Shown in pieces: positions 1 to 9,156 of a stretch of 64,000 bases of DNA. The DNA comes from Anaerotignum sp. MB30-C6 (GTDB taxonomy: Bacteria > Bacillota > Clostridia > Lachnospirales > Anaerotignaceae): positions 1,674,001 through 1,738,000 of the forward strand of contig NZ_CP133078.1 of assembly GCF_030908465.1 (NCBI RefSeq), written 5' to 3'. The notes below the pieces were generated by a model. It was not told where the DNA came from and searched no databases. It worked only from the letters and a program-made list of their open reading frames with translations. Made by a program: the position numbers and the translations under genes. Position 1 is the first letter of the stretch. Each line of letters starts with the position of its first letter.

Positions 1-866
1 ATAATGCCCAATTCTAATAAAATATCATTGCTTTCTGTAATAACTGGACATCCTTGCTTTATTAAATTGTTCGTACCCTCGCTTAAAGCACTGGTTACAT
101 TTCCAGGAACCACAAAAACGTCTCTACCACTTTCCAGTGCCAAATCCGCTGTGATTAGCGTTCCACTTCTTTTCCCCGCCTCAACAACCACAAGAATTTT
201 AGACAGACCACTGATAATTCGATTACGATTGGGGAAGTGATGGGGATTGGGCTCTGTGCCTGGTGGATATTCAGAAATTAAACATCCATTTTTTGTAATT
301 TGTTCCATTAACTCTTTATTTTCCGCTGGGTAACAAATATCAACGCCACAGCCAAGAACAGCTATGGTTTGTCCTGAGCCATCCATTGCACCCTTATGCG
401 CCATCGTATCAATGCCCTTTGCCATACCGCTGACAACAACGATATTGGCCCTACCAAGATCCTGAGCAATGCGATACGTAACACCGGCACCATAACGAGA
501 GCAACGTCTTGCCCCAACCAAGGATACTTTGTCTATATCATCCTCAGGCAATGCCCCCTTTACATAAATACCGATGGGTGGGTTATAAATTTCCTTTAGC
601 AAGCTAGGATACTGGGGATGAAGAAAAGAATAAAACTGTATTTCCTTCTCTTCCAACTCCTCAATCCACCGTTCTAGCTTTTCTTCGTCCCTCGAGCAAA
701 GAATTGCATCTACGGTTTTTTCAGGAATACCCTTAACGGAAAGAAGCTGCTCTCTTTGGGCATTCCAAACGGCTTCCGCCTTTTGAAAACACGCCAAAAG
801 CACCCGAATACGTTTGATACCAATACCTTCAATTCGTGAAAGCCACATCAAATAGTATTCTTCCAT
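1..866 (-). CDS. dprA: DNA-processing protein DprA (partial, C-terminus off the left edge)
   Basis: About 288 residues are visible and the reading frame stays open to the window edge. DprA binds single-stranded DNA and loads RecA on it during natural transformation. The Rossmann-type DprA core is clear: SLVGARRCSRYG, then VVSGMAKGIDTMAHKGA, LGCGVDICYPAENKEL, the FPNRNRIISGLS stretch, and VVEAGKRSGTLITADLAL. The ATG at 864-866 has a GGAAGGAG site 7 nt before it. It diverges from a YifB/ComM gene, another competence-associated family. Family assignment is secure; whether the organism is transformable is not shown. Confidence 0.95.
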   Translation of the reverse strand, partial: MEEYYLMWLSRIEGIGIKRIRVLLACFQKAEAVWNAQREQLLSVKGIPEKTVDAILCSRDEEKLERWIEELEEKEIQFYSFLHPQYPSLLKEIYNPPIGIYVKGALPEDDIDKVSLVGARRCSRYGAGVTYRIAQDLGRANIVVVSGMAKGIDTMAHKGAMDGSGQTIAVLGCGVDICYPAENKELMEQITKNGCLISEYPPGTEPNPHHFPNRNRIISGLSKILVVVEAGKRSGTLITADLALESGRDVFVVPGNVTSALSEGTNNLIKQGCPVITESNDILLELGI

Positions 867-1000
867 GCAAGCACTCCTTCCTAAGTCGAGTTACGACCTT
901 AACTATATAACCTTTTTTTTTAAAATTCAATAAGAAATTACATTATTATAAAAATTTTCAGTAATTTTTGATATAAAATAGTAGAAATTTACCAGATTCA

Positions 1001-1029
1001 TTGCAAAATTTGGTAAATATTGATATGAT
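1001..1029 (+). promoter_or_regulatory. Sigma-A-like promoter of yifB, with inverted repeat
   Basis: TTGCAA (1001-1006), a 17-nt spacer and TATGAT (1024-1029) lie about 34 nt before the yifB start. An inverted repeat, ATTTACCA at about 986 and TGGTAAAT ending near 1018, overlaps the -35 side and could be an operator. The operator role is inference. Confidence 0.6.
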
Positions 1030-1062
1030 ATTTTTATCTTGTAAAAGAAATGAGGCGTTGCA

Positions 1063-2595
1063 ATGCTTTCAATCATTCAAAGTTCTGCTCTACAGGGAAT
1101 TGATAGTTATCCCGTTTCTGTGGAGGTAGATTTAAGTAGTGGGCTACCTTCTTTCGATATTGTGGGCTTACCAGACTCAGCTGTAAAAGAGTCCCGTGAA
1201 AGAGTTCGAACAGCTGTAAAAAATTCTGGGTTTTCTTTCCCTGTAAAACATATTACCGTAAACCTTGCACCAGCGGATACACGCAAAGAAGGTGCTTCTT
1301 TTGACTTACCCATTGCCCTTGGTATTTTGTGTGCCAGTGGGGTATTAAAAAGTGGAATTGCCGATGACTATTTTGTAACGGGAGAGCTTTCCTTAGATGG
1401 TTCCGTTCGACCTGTAAACGGTGTACTGCCCATGGTTTACGGCGCAAGGCAAAATGGAATAAAAAAATGCTTGATTCCTAGGGAAAATATGGATGAGGCC
1501 GCATTGGTGGAAGGAATTGAAGTTTATCCTGTACATAACCTAAAAGAAATTACGGAGCATTTCTTAGGCAAGAATAAATTATCCCCTTATTCCGTGGATG
1601 TTAAAACACTTTTCCAAAAAAAACAAACTTCTGATTTGCTGGACTTTGCCCATGTAAAGGGCCAAGAAAATGCAAAGCGAGCCATGGAAATTGCGGCGGC
1701 AGGTGGACATAATTTTTTAATGATCGGTCCACCGGGTTCAGGGAAAACAATGCTTGCGAAACGTCTTCCATCTATTATGCCTGATTTGACCTTTGAAGAA
1801 AGTATCGAAATTACAAAAATATATAGTGTTGCAGGGCTTTTGCGAAGCAAAAGCTCCTTGATTCACGCCCGTCCTTTTCGCTCTCCCCATCATACCATTT
1901 CTGCCTCTGCGTTAACGGGTGGCGGTCGAATTCCAAAACCAGGTGAAATCTCCCTTTCCCATCATGGAGTCTTATTTCTTGATGAGTTGCCGGAGTTTCA
2001 ACGAGGGGCTCTAGAAATTATGCGCCAGCCCCTTGAGGATGGCCAAGTAACCATTTCTCGGGTGAATGGCACCTTAACGTTCCCCTCGGATTTTATGTTG
2101 GTTGCGGCCATGAACCCATGCCCTTGCGGCTATTTAGGAGACGGAAATAAGTGCCATTGCTCTATGAACGAAATCGTAAAATATAACCGTAAAATTAGCG
2201 GTCCTCTTTTGGACAGAATAGATATTATGGTAGAAATGCCTGGGGTAACTTATGAAGACTTAGAGGGTATTGAATCTGGCGAGGCTTCTTCCAAAATCAA
2301 GCGGCGAGTTTTGAAGGCCCATGGCATTCAATTAGAGCGTTATAAAAAGGAAGGAATTTATTTTAATGCCCAACTGAGTGCTGCACAAATTGAGAAATAC
2401 TGCTCCTTGGGAACGAAAGAAAAAGATATGCTTCGTAATGCCTTTGAGCGTTTAGACTTAAGCGCTAGGGCATATCACAAAATATTGAAAGTAGCAAGAA
2501 CCGTTGCGGACTTAGACGGCAGTGAGAATATTACTTTGCCTCACTTAGCAGAAGTTTTACAATACCGCTCTTTAGACCGCAAATATATGCTTTAA
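1063..2595 (+). CDS. YifB/ComM family Mg-chelatase-like AAA+ ATPase
   Basis: This 510-aa protein has the normal family length. It has an N-terminal Lon-protease-like fold (about 1-170), an AAA+ core with Walker A GPPGSGKTM (about 220) and Walker B VLFLDELPEF (about 305), and a C-terminal Mg-chelatase-type segment. In Gram-negatives ComM is a branch-migration helicase that helps integrate transforming DNA; the clostridial role is inferred. The cysteine cluster NPCPCGYLGDGNKCHC (about 350-365) is typical of the family. The ATG at 1063 follows GAGG at a usable distance. It is divergent from dprA and 15 nt upstream of a DUF1275 gene, probably co-transcribed. Confidence 0.93.
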   Translation: MLSIIQSSALQGIDSYPVSVEVDLSSGLPSFDIVGLPDSAVKESRERVRTAVKNSGFSFPVKHITVNLAPADTRKEGASFDLPIALGILCASGVLKSGIADDYFVTGELSLDGSVRPVNGVLPMVYGARQNGIKKCLIPRENMDEAALVEGIEVYPVHNLKEITEHFLGKNKLSPYSVDVKTLFQKKQTSDLLDFAHVKGQENAKRAMEIAAAGGHNFLMIGPPGSGKTMLAKRLPSIMPDLTFEESIEITKIYSVAGLLRSKSSLIHARPFRSPHHTISASALTGGGRIPKPGEISLSHHGVLFLDELPEFQRGALEIMRQPLEDGQVTISRVNGTLTFPSDFMLVAAMNPCPCGYLGDGNKCHCSMNEIVKYNRKISGPLLDRIDIMVEMPGVTYEDLEGIESGEASSKIKRRVLKAHGIQLERYKKEGIYFNAQLSAAQIEKYCSLGTKEKDMLRNAFERLDLSARAYHKILKVARTVADLDGSENITLPHLAEVLQYRSLDRKYML

Positions 2596-2610
2596 TTAAA
2601 GGAGTTTTAA

Positions 2611-3300
2611 ATGAAACAGTGGAACAGTCCCATATCTGAAAGCTTTCGCATCGGCGCCATTTTGGCCTTTGCAGGTGGCTTTTTTGATGCCTATACTTTT
2701 ATTGCGAGAGGCGGCGTTTTTGCAAATGCCCAGACTGGAAATATGATCTTGCTGGCTATTCAGCTTGTTCAAGGGAATTTCCTTCATGCCCTATATTATT
2801 TAATCCCCATATTCGCTTTTGTTTGCGGAATCTTTTTAGTTGAATTTATAAAAAGGAAATTTGGCCTAAAAAACGGGGTTCACTGGAGACAAAGAATCCT
2901 CGTGATCGAGATTTTGGTATTAATATTTGTTGCCTTTCTACCTATTGGAAAGGGAGATATTTTCGCCAACGTTTTAATCTCCTTTATCTGTGCTATGCAA
3001 GTGCAAAGTTTTCGCACTATCCATGGCCTGCCCTATGCCACAACCATGTGTACAGGCAATTTAAGAAGTGGAACAGAGCAACTGGTGCATCTTACCTTTG
3101 AAAAAGATGGCACTGCAGGCAAAAAAGCTCTATTATATTTTAGTATAATTTTTGTTTTTATTTGTGGTGCGGCTGTTGGGGCAATGGTTACTCCCTTAGT
3201 TGGGGCAAAGTCTGTTTTATTTTGTTGTGTTCTTCTGGCTATAGCCTTTTTTATGCTATTTTTCCAGCAAAAAGGTAAAGAAATTTCAAAGGAATGTTGA
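2611..3300 (+). CDS. DUF1275 (YoaK-like) integral membrane protein
   Basis: A 229-aa protein with about six hydrophobic segments. The family signature is visible in GGFFDAYTFIARGGVFANAQTGNM near the N-terminus and in the central VQSFRTIHGLPYATTMCTGNLR. DUF1275 proteins are inner-membrane proteins of unknown function, sometimes described as transporter-like. AAAGGAG precedes the ATG and the gene starts 15 nt after yifB. The stop codon lies inside a terminator hairpin. No substrate can be proposed from the sequence. Confidence 0.9.
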   Translation: MKQWNSPISESFRIGAILAFAGGFFDAYTFIARGGVFANAQTGNMILLAIQLVQGNFLHALYYLIPIFAFVCGIFLVEFIKRKFGLKNGVHWRQRILVIEILVLIFVAFLPIGKGDIFANVLISFICAMQVQSFRTIHGLPYATTMCTGNLRSGTEQLVHLTFEKDGTAGKKALLYFSIIFVFICGAAVGAMVTPLVGAKSVLFCCVLLAIAFFMLFFQQKGKEISKEC

Positions 3301-3326
3301 GTGTATTTTCTACATTCCTTTTTTAT
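3289..3326 (+). terminator. Intrinsic terminator after the DUF1275 gene
   Basis: Arms AAGGAATGT and ACATTCCTT around a 14-nt loop are followed by a T tract. The hairpin overlaps the DUF1275 stop codon and reaches the end of the convergent LysR gene. Confidence 0.8.
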
Positions 3327-4195
3327 TGGAGACCAACACACTGACTGTAAAAAGTCATGATTTTATCTTGATCCAAGCTGTTTTTTAAATAAACAAATTG
3401 TAAGGGATGACTGACTTGGTAATCGGCAATCTCAAGGGTTCCCAACTCCCCTATACTAATTTCCTCTCCCGCCACTGCCTCATACATAAAGGATACAGCA
3501 TTTGTGTTTTCTAGCAAATGCTTAATCAACACAAAGCTACTCACTTCCCAAGTGGAGGCAAAGGAGGTAATAGAGTCATTTTGCTGTGCTAGATAGCTTT
3601 CAAAAATTGCCCGTGTTCCTGAACCAAACTCCCTAAGTATGAGAGGGTAGGAATACAAATCCGACAAATCAATTTTTTTGTTCAAAAGAGGATGTTTTTT
3701 TGATACCACGGGTATAAATCTGGCTATGCAAAACACCTCTGCCTCAAAAAGTTTCCGATCAAAAATACCTTCTATAAATGCGGCATCCAGCTTTCCCTGT
3801 AGCAAGCTTTCCAGTAGTACCTTTGTATTGGCAACGGTAATATTGAGTCCCCCATTGTTCTTTTCTAAAAAAGAATACAGCATAGGGGGCAAATAATAAT
3901 CGGCAATGGAAAGGGTACTGCCAATATACAATGGCCGGTGATTTCCTTCCAATTTTTCCACCAACTGTCGTTCGTTGGACTGCTGCATTTTCGTGTAATG
4001 TAGAAAAAACTCACCATCCTTCGTCAGACGCATGGCTCTGCCTTCTTGGGTAAACAATTGACAACCATAATGCTCCTCTAGTTTTTGAATATGTTGGGTC
4101 ACAGCGGGCTGTGTCAAATGCAATCGCTTTGCCGCCGCCGTATAGCTTCCCGTTTCAATCACAGCCAAAAAAGTTGTCAATTTCTGATCTAGCAT
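3323..4195 (-). CDS. LysR-family transcriptional regulator (YeiE/CysB-like neighbour of YeiH)
   Basis: A 290-aa LysR-type regulator: winged HTH at about residues 1-60 (TAAAKRLHLTQPAVTQHIQKLE), then a periplasmic-binding-like effector domain. The start was set at the second ATG (4193-4195) because GGAGG lies 7 nt before it, while the ATG two codons upstream sits almost on the ribosome site. It diverges from a YeiH-type exporter with a 168-bp shared intergenic region. That is the classic layout for a LysR activator controlling its neighbour, as in the yeiE-yeiH pair of enterobacteria. The effector is unknown. Confidence 0.92.
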   Translation of the reverse strand: MLDQKLTTFLAVIETGSYTAAAKRLHLTQPAVTQHIQKLEEHYGCQLFTQEGRAMRLTKDGEFFLHYTKMQQSNERQLVEKLEGNHRPLYIGSTLSIADYYLPPMLYSFLEKNNGGLNITVANTKVLLESLLQGKLDAAFIEGIFDRKLFEAEVFCIARFIPVVSKKHPLLNKKIDLSDLYSYPLILREFGSGTRAIFESYLAQQNDSITSFASTWEVSSFVLIKHLLENTNAVSFMYEAVAGEEISIGELGTLEIADYQVSHPLQFVYLKNSLDQDKIMTFYSQCVGLQ

Positions 4196-4363
4196 ACCCA
4201 TCCCTCCTTGTTTTGTTCGTATATATTTTCATATATGTGACCGCCTTTATACTATAACATATTTTTATACTTTATAAAATATCATAATTTGATTTTATCT
4301 ATAAATTATGGTAACTTTATACCAGAGAGGTAAAAAGTACTTATACACACGGAGGCGTTTCAA

Positions 4364-5389
4364 ATGAATAAAATCACTCAAATTATACCAGGGTTTCTTT
4401 TGGCAATCATCATTGCGGCTACTGCCCAATTATTAGAAGGTTTATTACCAATACATCTCATTGGCAGTTCGGTAATTGCCCTATTTATTGGTATGTTTAT
4501 TCACCAAATTTATAAGCCCAACGACATAACAAAACCAGGAATTACATTTACTTCAAAAAAGGTTTTGAAGTTTGCCATCGTTTTACTGGGTGCGTCCCTA
4601 AGTATCGGAACGATTTTACTTGTAGGGCGGCTTTCTTTAACGGTTATGGTCTTTACCTTACTTACTTGTTTTGGTGTTGGATATTTTGTAGGAAAGGCTT
4701 TGGGCCTGGAATGGAAGCTTTCAAACTTAATTTCTGCGGGCACAGGCATTTGTGGTGGATCTGCCATTGCAGCCATTGCCCCTGTGATTGAGGCGGAAGA
4801 TAAAGATATTGCATACGCCATCAGTGCCACCTTCCTATTTGATATGGCTATGATTGTGCTCTTTCCCATTATGGGGAAGGCGTTGGGCCTAAGTGACATG
4901 GCCTATGGTCTTTGGACTGGCACAGCTGTAAACGATACTTCCAGCGTCGTTGCCGCTGGGTATGCCTTTTCTGAAGCAGCCGGCGATTTTGCAACTATGG
5001 TGAAATTAACTAGAACCTTAGCCATTATTCCCACAGTCCTTATTTTTGCAATCATCCACATGAGGTTAAAGAAAAAAGAACTGGCGGTTGCAAAGGATGT
5101 TGGTATCACTTCTCAAGTGAAGTTTACGAAGATTTTTCCTTGGTTCATCCTATTTTTTGTTGGAATGTCAATTTTAAACAGTATAGGTCTCATTCCAGTG
5201 GGTATTTCTGCAAGCCTAAAAAATTTAAGTAAGTTCCTCATGGTTGCTGCCCTTGCCGCCATTGGCTTAAATACAGATTTTAAGGAGATGAAAAAATCTG
5301 GCTATCAGCCTATGGTCCACGGGTTTATCATTTCCATTCTTGTGGTTATCGTTGCCTTTGCCGTTGAATATTTCATGGGCATTATTTAA
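4364..5389 (+). CDS. YeiH/UPF0324 family putative sulfate exporter
   Basis: A 341-aa polytopic membrane protein with about ten hydrophobic segments. Family landmarks are LKFAIVLLGASLSIG, SAGTGICGGSAIAAIAPVI and GTAVNDTSSVVAAGYAFS. Members are annotated as putative sulfate/sulfonate exporters, but transport is biochemically poorly established. GGAGG lies 8 nt before the ATG. The divergent LysR gene is the likely regulator. A strong terminator follows. Confidence 0.9.
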   Translation: MNKITQIIPGFLLAIIIAATAQLLEGLLPIHLIGSSVIALFIGMFIHQIYKPNDITKPGITFTSKKVLKFAIVLLGASLSIGTILLVGRLSLTVMVFTLLTCFGVGYFVGKALGLEWKLSNLISAGTGICGGSAIAAIAPVIEAEDKDIAYAISATFLFDMAMIVLFPIMGKALGLSDMAYGLWTGTAVNDTSSVVAAGYAFSEAAGDFATMVKLTRTLAIIPTVLIFAIIHMRLKKKELAVAKDVGITSQVKFTKIFPWFILFFVGMSILNSIGLIPVGISASLKNLSKFLMVAALAAIGLNTDFKEMKKSGYQPMVHGFIISILVVIVAFAVEYFMGII

Positions 5390-5443
5390 GGTAAATTTCT
5401 TTTCCCTTACAAGCAAAGCCCTGTTATAAAAACCTTTAGAATA

Positions 5444-5482
5444 AGCCTATTACATTCAAACTTGAGTGTAACAGGCTTTTTT
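5444..5482 (+). terminator. Intrinsic terminator of the YeiH gene
   Basis: AGCCTATTACATTCAA pairs with TTGAGTGTAACAGGCT (two G-T pairs) and is followed by six T. Confidence 0.85.
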
Positions 5483-5505
5483 AAGTTTTCCTATTCTGCA
5501 AATGG

Positions 5506-5548
5506 AAAAAGCAGTACCGATATGGTGAATCTCAGCAATCGGTACCGC
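5506..5548 (-). terminator. Intrinsic terminator of the chemoreceptor gene
   Basis: Read on the minus strand, GCGGTACCGAT and ATCGGTACTGC form a stem followed by TTTTT, just after the chemoreceptor stop. Confidence 0.75.
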
Positions 5549-5563
5549 CAAATTAATTCCTTA

Positions 5564-7774
5564 TTAATACTTTGAACTTGTACTTAAATCCTGTTCAAAT
5601 TCATCTTCATAATCAAATGTATCAACGAAAGAATCATCATACTGTGTTGTAGCAGTATTGGAAAGTCTAAATTTATCTACCAATTCCTTCAACAACTGAG
5701 CCTGTCCACTCAATTCTTCAGATGCTGCTGCACTTTCTTCTGCCGTTGCAGAGTTACTTTGAACAACACCAGAAATCTGCTCAACAGCAAGAGTCACCTG
5801 ACTTACAGCGGTAGCTTGCTCTGTGGATGCATCCACAATTTGTTCTACCAATTTTGTTACTGAGTTGGTGCCCTCAACAACCATGCTCATGGCTTTTTCT
5901 GTGCTTTCAGCCATGCCCGCACCCTTTTCTACTGCATCTACAGTTTCCTCAATTAAAGCCGCTGTGTTTTTCGCAGCTTCGGCAGATTTTCCTGCAAGGT
6001 TACGTACCTCATCGGCAACAACTGCAAATCCTTTGCCTGCCTCCCCTGCACGTGCTGCTTCAACAGCCGCATTTAGAGCAAGAATATTTGTCTGGAAAGC
6101 AATGTCATCAATTGTTTTAATAATTTTGCTGATTTCTTTTGACTTGTCACTGATGGTCTCCATCGCAGTTACCATGTCTCTGATTTGGCTACTGCTTGCT
6201 TCAACCTGACCTTCTGATGATTCTACTACAGATTTTGCATTGGCTGCGTGTTCAGCGTTTTTCTTAACCTGTTCAGAAATTTCCATAATAGTTGCAGAAA
6301 GTTCCTCGATAGAAGATGCCTGCTCAGTAGCCCCCTGGGACAACCCTTGCGCAGCAGAAGCAACCTGATCGGACCCGGCAGAAACTTGGGCTGACGCCTG
6401 ATTGATTTGAATCAAAGTGCCGCTAAGTTGTTCTTTAATTCCACGCATAGCCAATAAAACTTTTCTAAATTCCCCATTATACTGATCTTCACACTGGGTT
6501 GAAATTTGGAAATTCCCCTGCGCCATCTGGCCAAGAACATAGCCAACGTCGCTTATGAGTGTCTTAATATTGGCTGCAGTCTGGTTAAAGGATTCAGATA
6601 ACCTTCCGATTTCATCCTCGTTATCAACATCCAAGTGAATATCGAAATCACCTACAGAAAGGCTTTCAGCGGCCATTACTACACCACCCACAGGCTTAAG
6701 CATTTTTCTTAGTAAAATAAATACTACGGCGATAATAATCGCCAATGCCAATACAGATATAATTAACATTGTTATTGTAAGGTCGCTAACATCCTTATTC
6801 AAATCTGCTGTATCCAAAGAAGATTGTGCCCACCAAACCTGTGTACCACAGTTAATGGGATTGAAGTGTCTTGTAACCTCTGTTGTAGAACCATCTACGT
6901 GAGTAGAAGAAGTTACCATTTGAAAAGGTGCCTTTGTGGCAAAGCCTTCAAACAGTTCCTCCATAACCTCTGGTGTGTTATAGTCTTTCATATTAACCCC
7001 AACTACTTCATCAGAGGTACTGTCGTAAACATATACAGCATCTTGTGACAAAATATTGGCAAACATGGATGGATATTTTTCGTTTGTTGCATTAATTTTA
7101 GAAAAGTTAGATACCGAAATATCAACATTTACAACACCCTTAACTTTATTATTAAAAATTATAGGGTAAGAAATTGTACTTACGTTTTCCCCATTATATT
7201 CCCAAGGATCTGTTATGTATGGCTGCTGTGTTTCCTTTGCAATACGATAGAAATCCTCATTGGAATAATTTGCAGATTCACCTTCAATTTTTACACTTTT
7301 TTTCTTTGCCAGTTCTTCGTCAATATAGATTGCATAATCCTTAACGGATGGGTCAAAAGCATAGGGTTCAAAGAATATCCCCACACCAGTTATATCATCA
7401 TTATTTGTTACAACACTCCACGCCGTGTTTAACACATAATCTTCCATAGTGGCGCTTACTTCTTGCAAATTAGCATTATATACCCTACTAGGCTTTGTAA
7501 TAGCTTTTTGCTCTGCTGTAAGGTTACTTGCAGTCTCAAACTTATTTTGCAAATAAAACTGCATATCCTTTGCAGTGGCATTAGCCTGATTGATAATACC
7601 TTGTACAATCATAGCATTTTTTGATGAGATTCCGTCAAATTCACCATCAATTCCAGATTTTACTGCTTTACTTGCTTGAATTACTGAAGTAGATACCAAG
7701 ATCGTTAACAATACCGTTAGGGTTACCCCTAAAACAACTGCTATTTTTGTTGCTAGTTTCATTCTTCTTAACAT
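5564..7774 (-). CDS. Methyl-accepting chemotaxis protein
   Basis: A 736-aa transmembrane chemoreceptor. Order of parts: TM1 (about 8-30), an extracytoplasmic dCache-like sensor of about 310 residues, TM2 ([17 protein letters not shown]), HAMP, then the methyl-accepting signalling domain with the conserved hairpin tip ([36 protein letters not shown]). The start was set at the ATG at 7772-7774 because GGAGG lies 6 nt upstream; an in-frame codon 17 residues earlier has no such site. The ligand is unknown. It stands alone, with no che genes nearby, as is common for clostridial receptors. Confidence 0.93.
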   Translation of the reverse strand: MLRRMKLATKIAVVLGVTLTVLLTILVSTSVIQASKAVKSGIDGEFDGISSKNAMIVQGIINQANATAKDMQFYLQNKFETASNLTAEQKAITKPSRVYNANLQEVSATMEDYVLNTAWSVVTNNDDITGVGIFFEPYAFDPSVKDYAIYIDEELAKKKSVKIEGESANYSNEDFYRIAKETQQPYITDPWEYNGENVSTISYPIIFNNKVKGVVNVDISVSNFSKINATNEKYPSMFANILSQDAVYVYDSTSDEVVGVNMKDYNTPEVMEELFEGFATKAPFQMVTSSTHVDGSTTEVTRHFNPINCGTQVWWAQSSLDTADLNKDVSDLTITMLIISVLALAIIIAVVFILLRKMLKPVGGVVMAAESLSVGDFDIHLDVDNEDEIGRLSESFNQTAANIKTLISDVGYVLGQMAQGNFQISTQCEDQYNGEFRKVLLAMRGIKEQLSGTLIQINQASAQVSAGSDQVASAAQGLSQGATEQASSIEELSATIMEISEQVKKNAEHAANAKSVVESSEGQVEASSSQIRDMVTAMETISDKSKEISKIIKTIDDIAFQTNILALNAAVEAARAGEAGKGFAVVADEVRNLAGKSAEAAKNTAALIEETVDAVEKGAGMAESTEKAMSMVVEGTNSVTKLVEQIVDASTEQATAVSQVTLAVEQISGVVQSNSATAEESAAASEELSGQAQLLKELVDKFRLSNTATTQYDDSFVDTFDYEDEFEQDLSTSSKY

Positions 7775-9096
7775 TCTAAACCTCCGTATAAAATGATCAA
7801 AGACACCAAAATAATAATTACCCATTGTAATTAACTATTTCTTTTCTTCCAACTTGATAGCCCATCTAGGAATAATAAGACTCTCTTGTAATCCTCGTAT
7901 TTCTGATTTTTCTTTTGTTTACAAAATATGAGCACCCTAATCCTTTTTTACTACTGTTCTCCTTAGACTAGATTTTTCCCTGCTCTCAAAAAAAGAAAAG
8001 AATCGTTAGATATGATTATGGTAAAATCAAGATTACTTTTTCTCTTTGCCAGAGCAAGAAATTCAGAATAGCGTTCTACATTATAAATAAATAAAAAAAA
8101 TAAGAGAATGATGTAACATTAAGTTTTTCTCAAATTTAAAAATAGTGTACGATGAATATACAAAACCACTTAAGCAGTTCTTGAACATAAACTGAAAATA
8201 TCCCAGGAATACCTATCACTTAACCTTAAAATAATTTGCAAAAGCTTAATTAAAAGGTTATTGATAATATTATGACAATCCTCCTTTCCCATATATCCAG
8301 GTATCCTCTTTGCTTGCATATAAATTGGGAATGAATAGCAATAATTAATAACAATCCAATAATAGTATAATTCGAAAGTTGTCATAATTCAACGAATTGT
8401 CTTGCAAAAAACCCACAAATTTCTTTTTTTGTATGAACCTGTAATATACAATTATCACAAACTTTAAAAAAACCAAAAAAAATTTTATTACTTTTGTTAT
8501 TTTTTTGGTTATACAGTATATTTTTCCTACAAATAAACAGGAACTTTTTCTATATTCAAATGATAGTTACATATATTTAACTACTAGCTAATTTAATCTA
8601 ATCATAGTTTAAAGGAAGCTACCATCTTACGAAATGACGAAGAATAAGGAGTTACACCTTTTCCATGTCCTTCTAATATAAGTTAATACCCCCTACCTTT
8701 TGCTTTAAAAAATTTATTGTAACTTTGGAACTGATAGCACCCATAGAATAATCAGATAAACCAACAAAAGAATTTTTATTTGATTTCGAATTTAACTTCG
8801 GTTTGTTGGCGGAGTGATTCCCGAAACGTTTCAATCTTCCTATTGAAGAAGAAGTAGACATAATTTTTCTTAAATGCACCATTCTTATAAAAGGTAGTAT
8901 GCATAATCGTAACATCTTCTTTGGGAATAAACCGTTAAAACACCACGAACTTAAGTCATCTTAATATTAGTAAATATTGTAAGAAGGCAACTGTGGTTAT
9001 CCTTGTGGCTTGATTAACAATGATTTTGCTTAGTTCTCCTTCCCTATCCCTCCTTATTGTTTCTATAAGGGTGTCCTTTTTTGCTCACAAATTGAA
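7775..9096 (+). other. AT-rich stretch without a convincing gene (about 1.3 kb)
   Basis: Only two short minus-strand open frames exist (8170-8385 and 8673-8915). Neither has a ribosome site or a recognisable motif. Base composition is more AT-rich than the flanks, with T/A homopolymers around 8400-8520. No RNA family was recognised. It could be decayed sequence or hold an unrecognised regulatory RNA. Confidence 0.5.
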
Positions 9097-9131
9097 ATAA
9101 AAAGACCCCGTCACAATAGAAACGAGGTCTT
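9097..9131 (-). terminator. Intrinsic terminator of pheST
   Basis: Minus-strand AAGACCTCGT pairs with ACGGGGTCTT with one mismatch and is followed by TTTTT, about 25 nt after the pheT stop. Confidence 0.8.
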
Positions 9132-9156
9132 ACTATTTAGAATGCGATTCGAAATA

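Noticed and set aside
8170..8915. Two short minus-strand frames (71 and 80 codons)
   Set aside because: No ribosome sites and low-complexity AT-driven composition.
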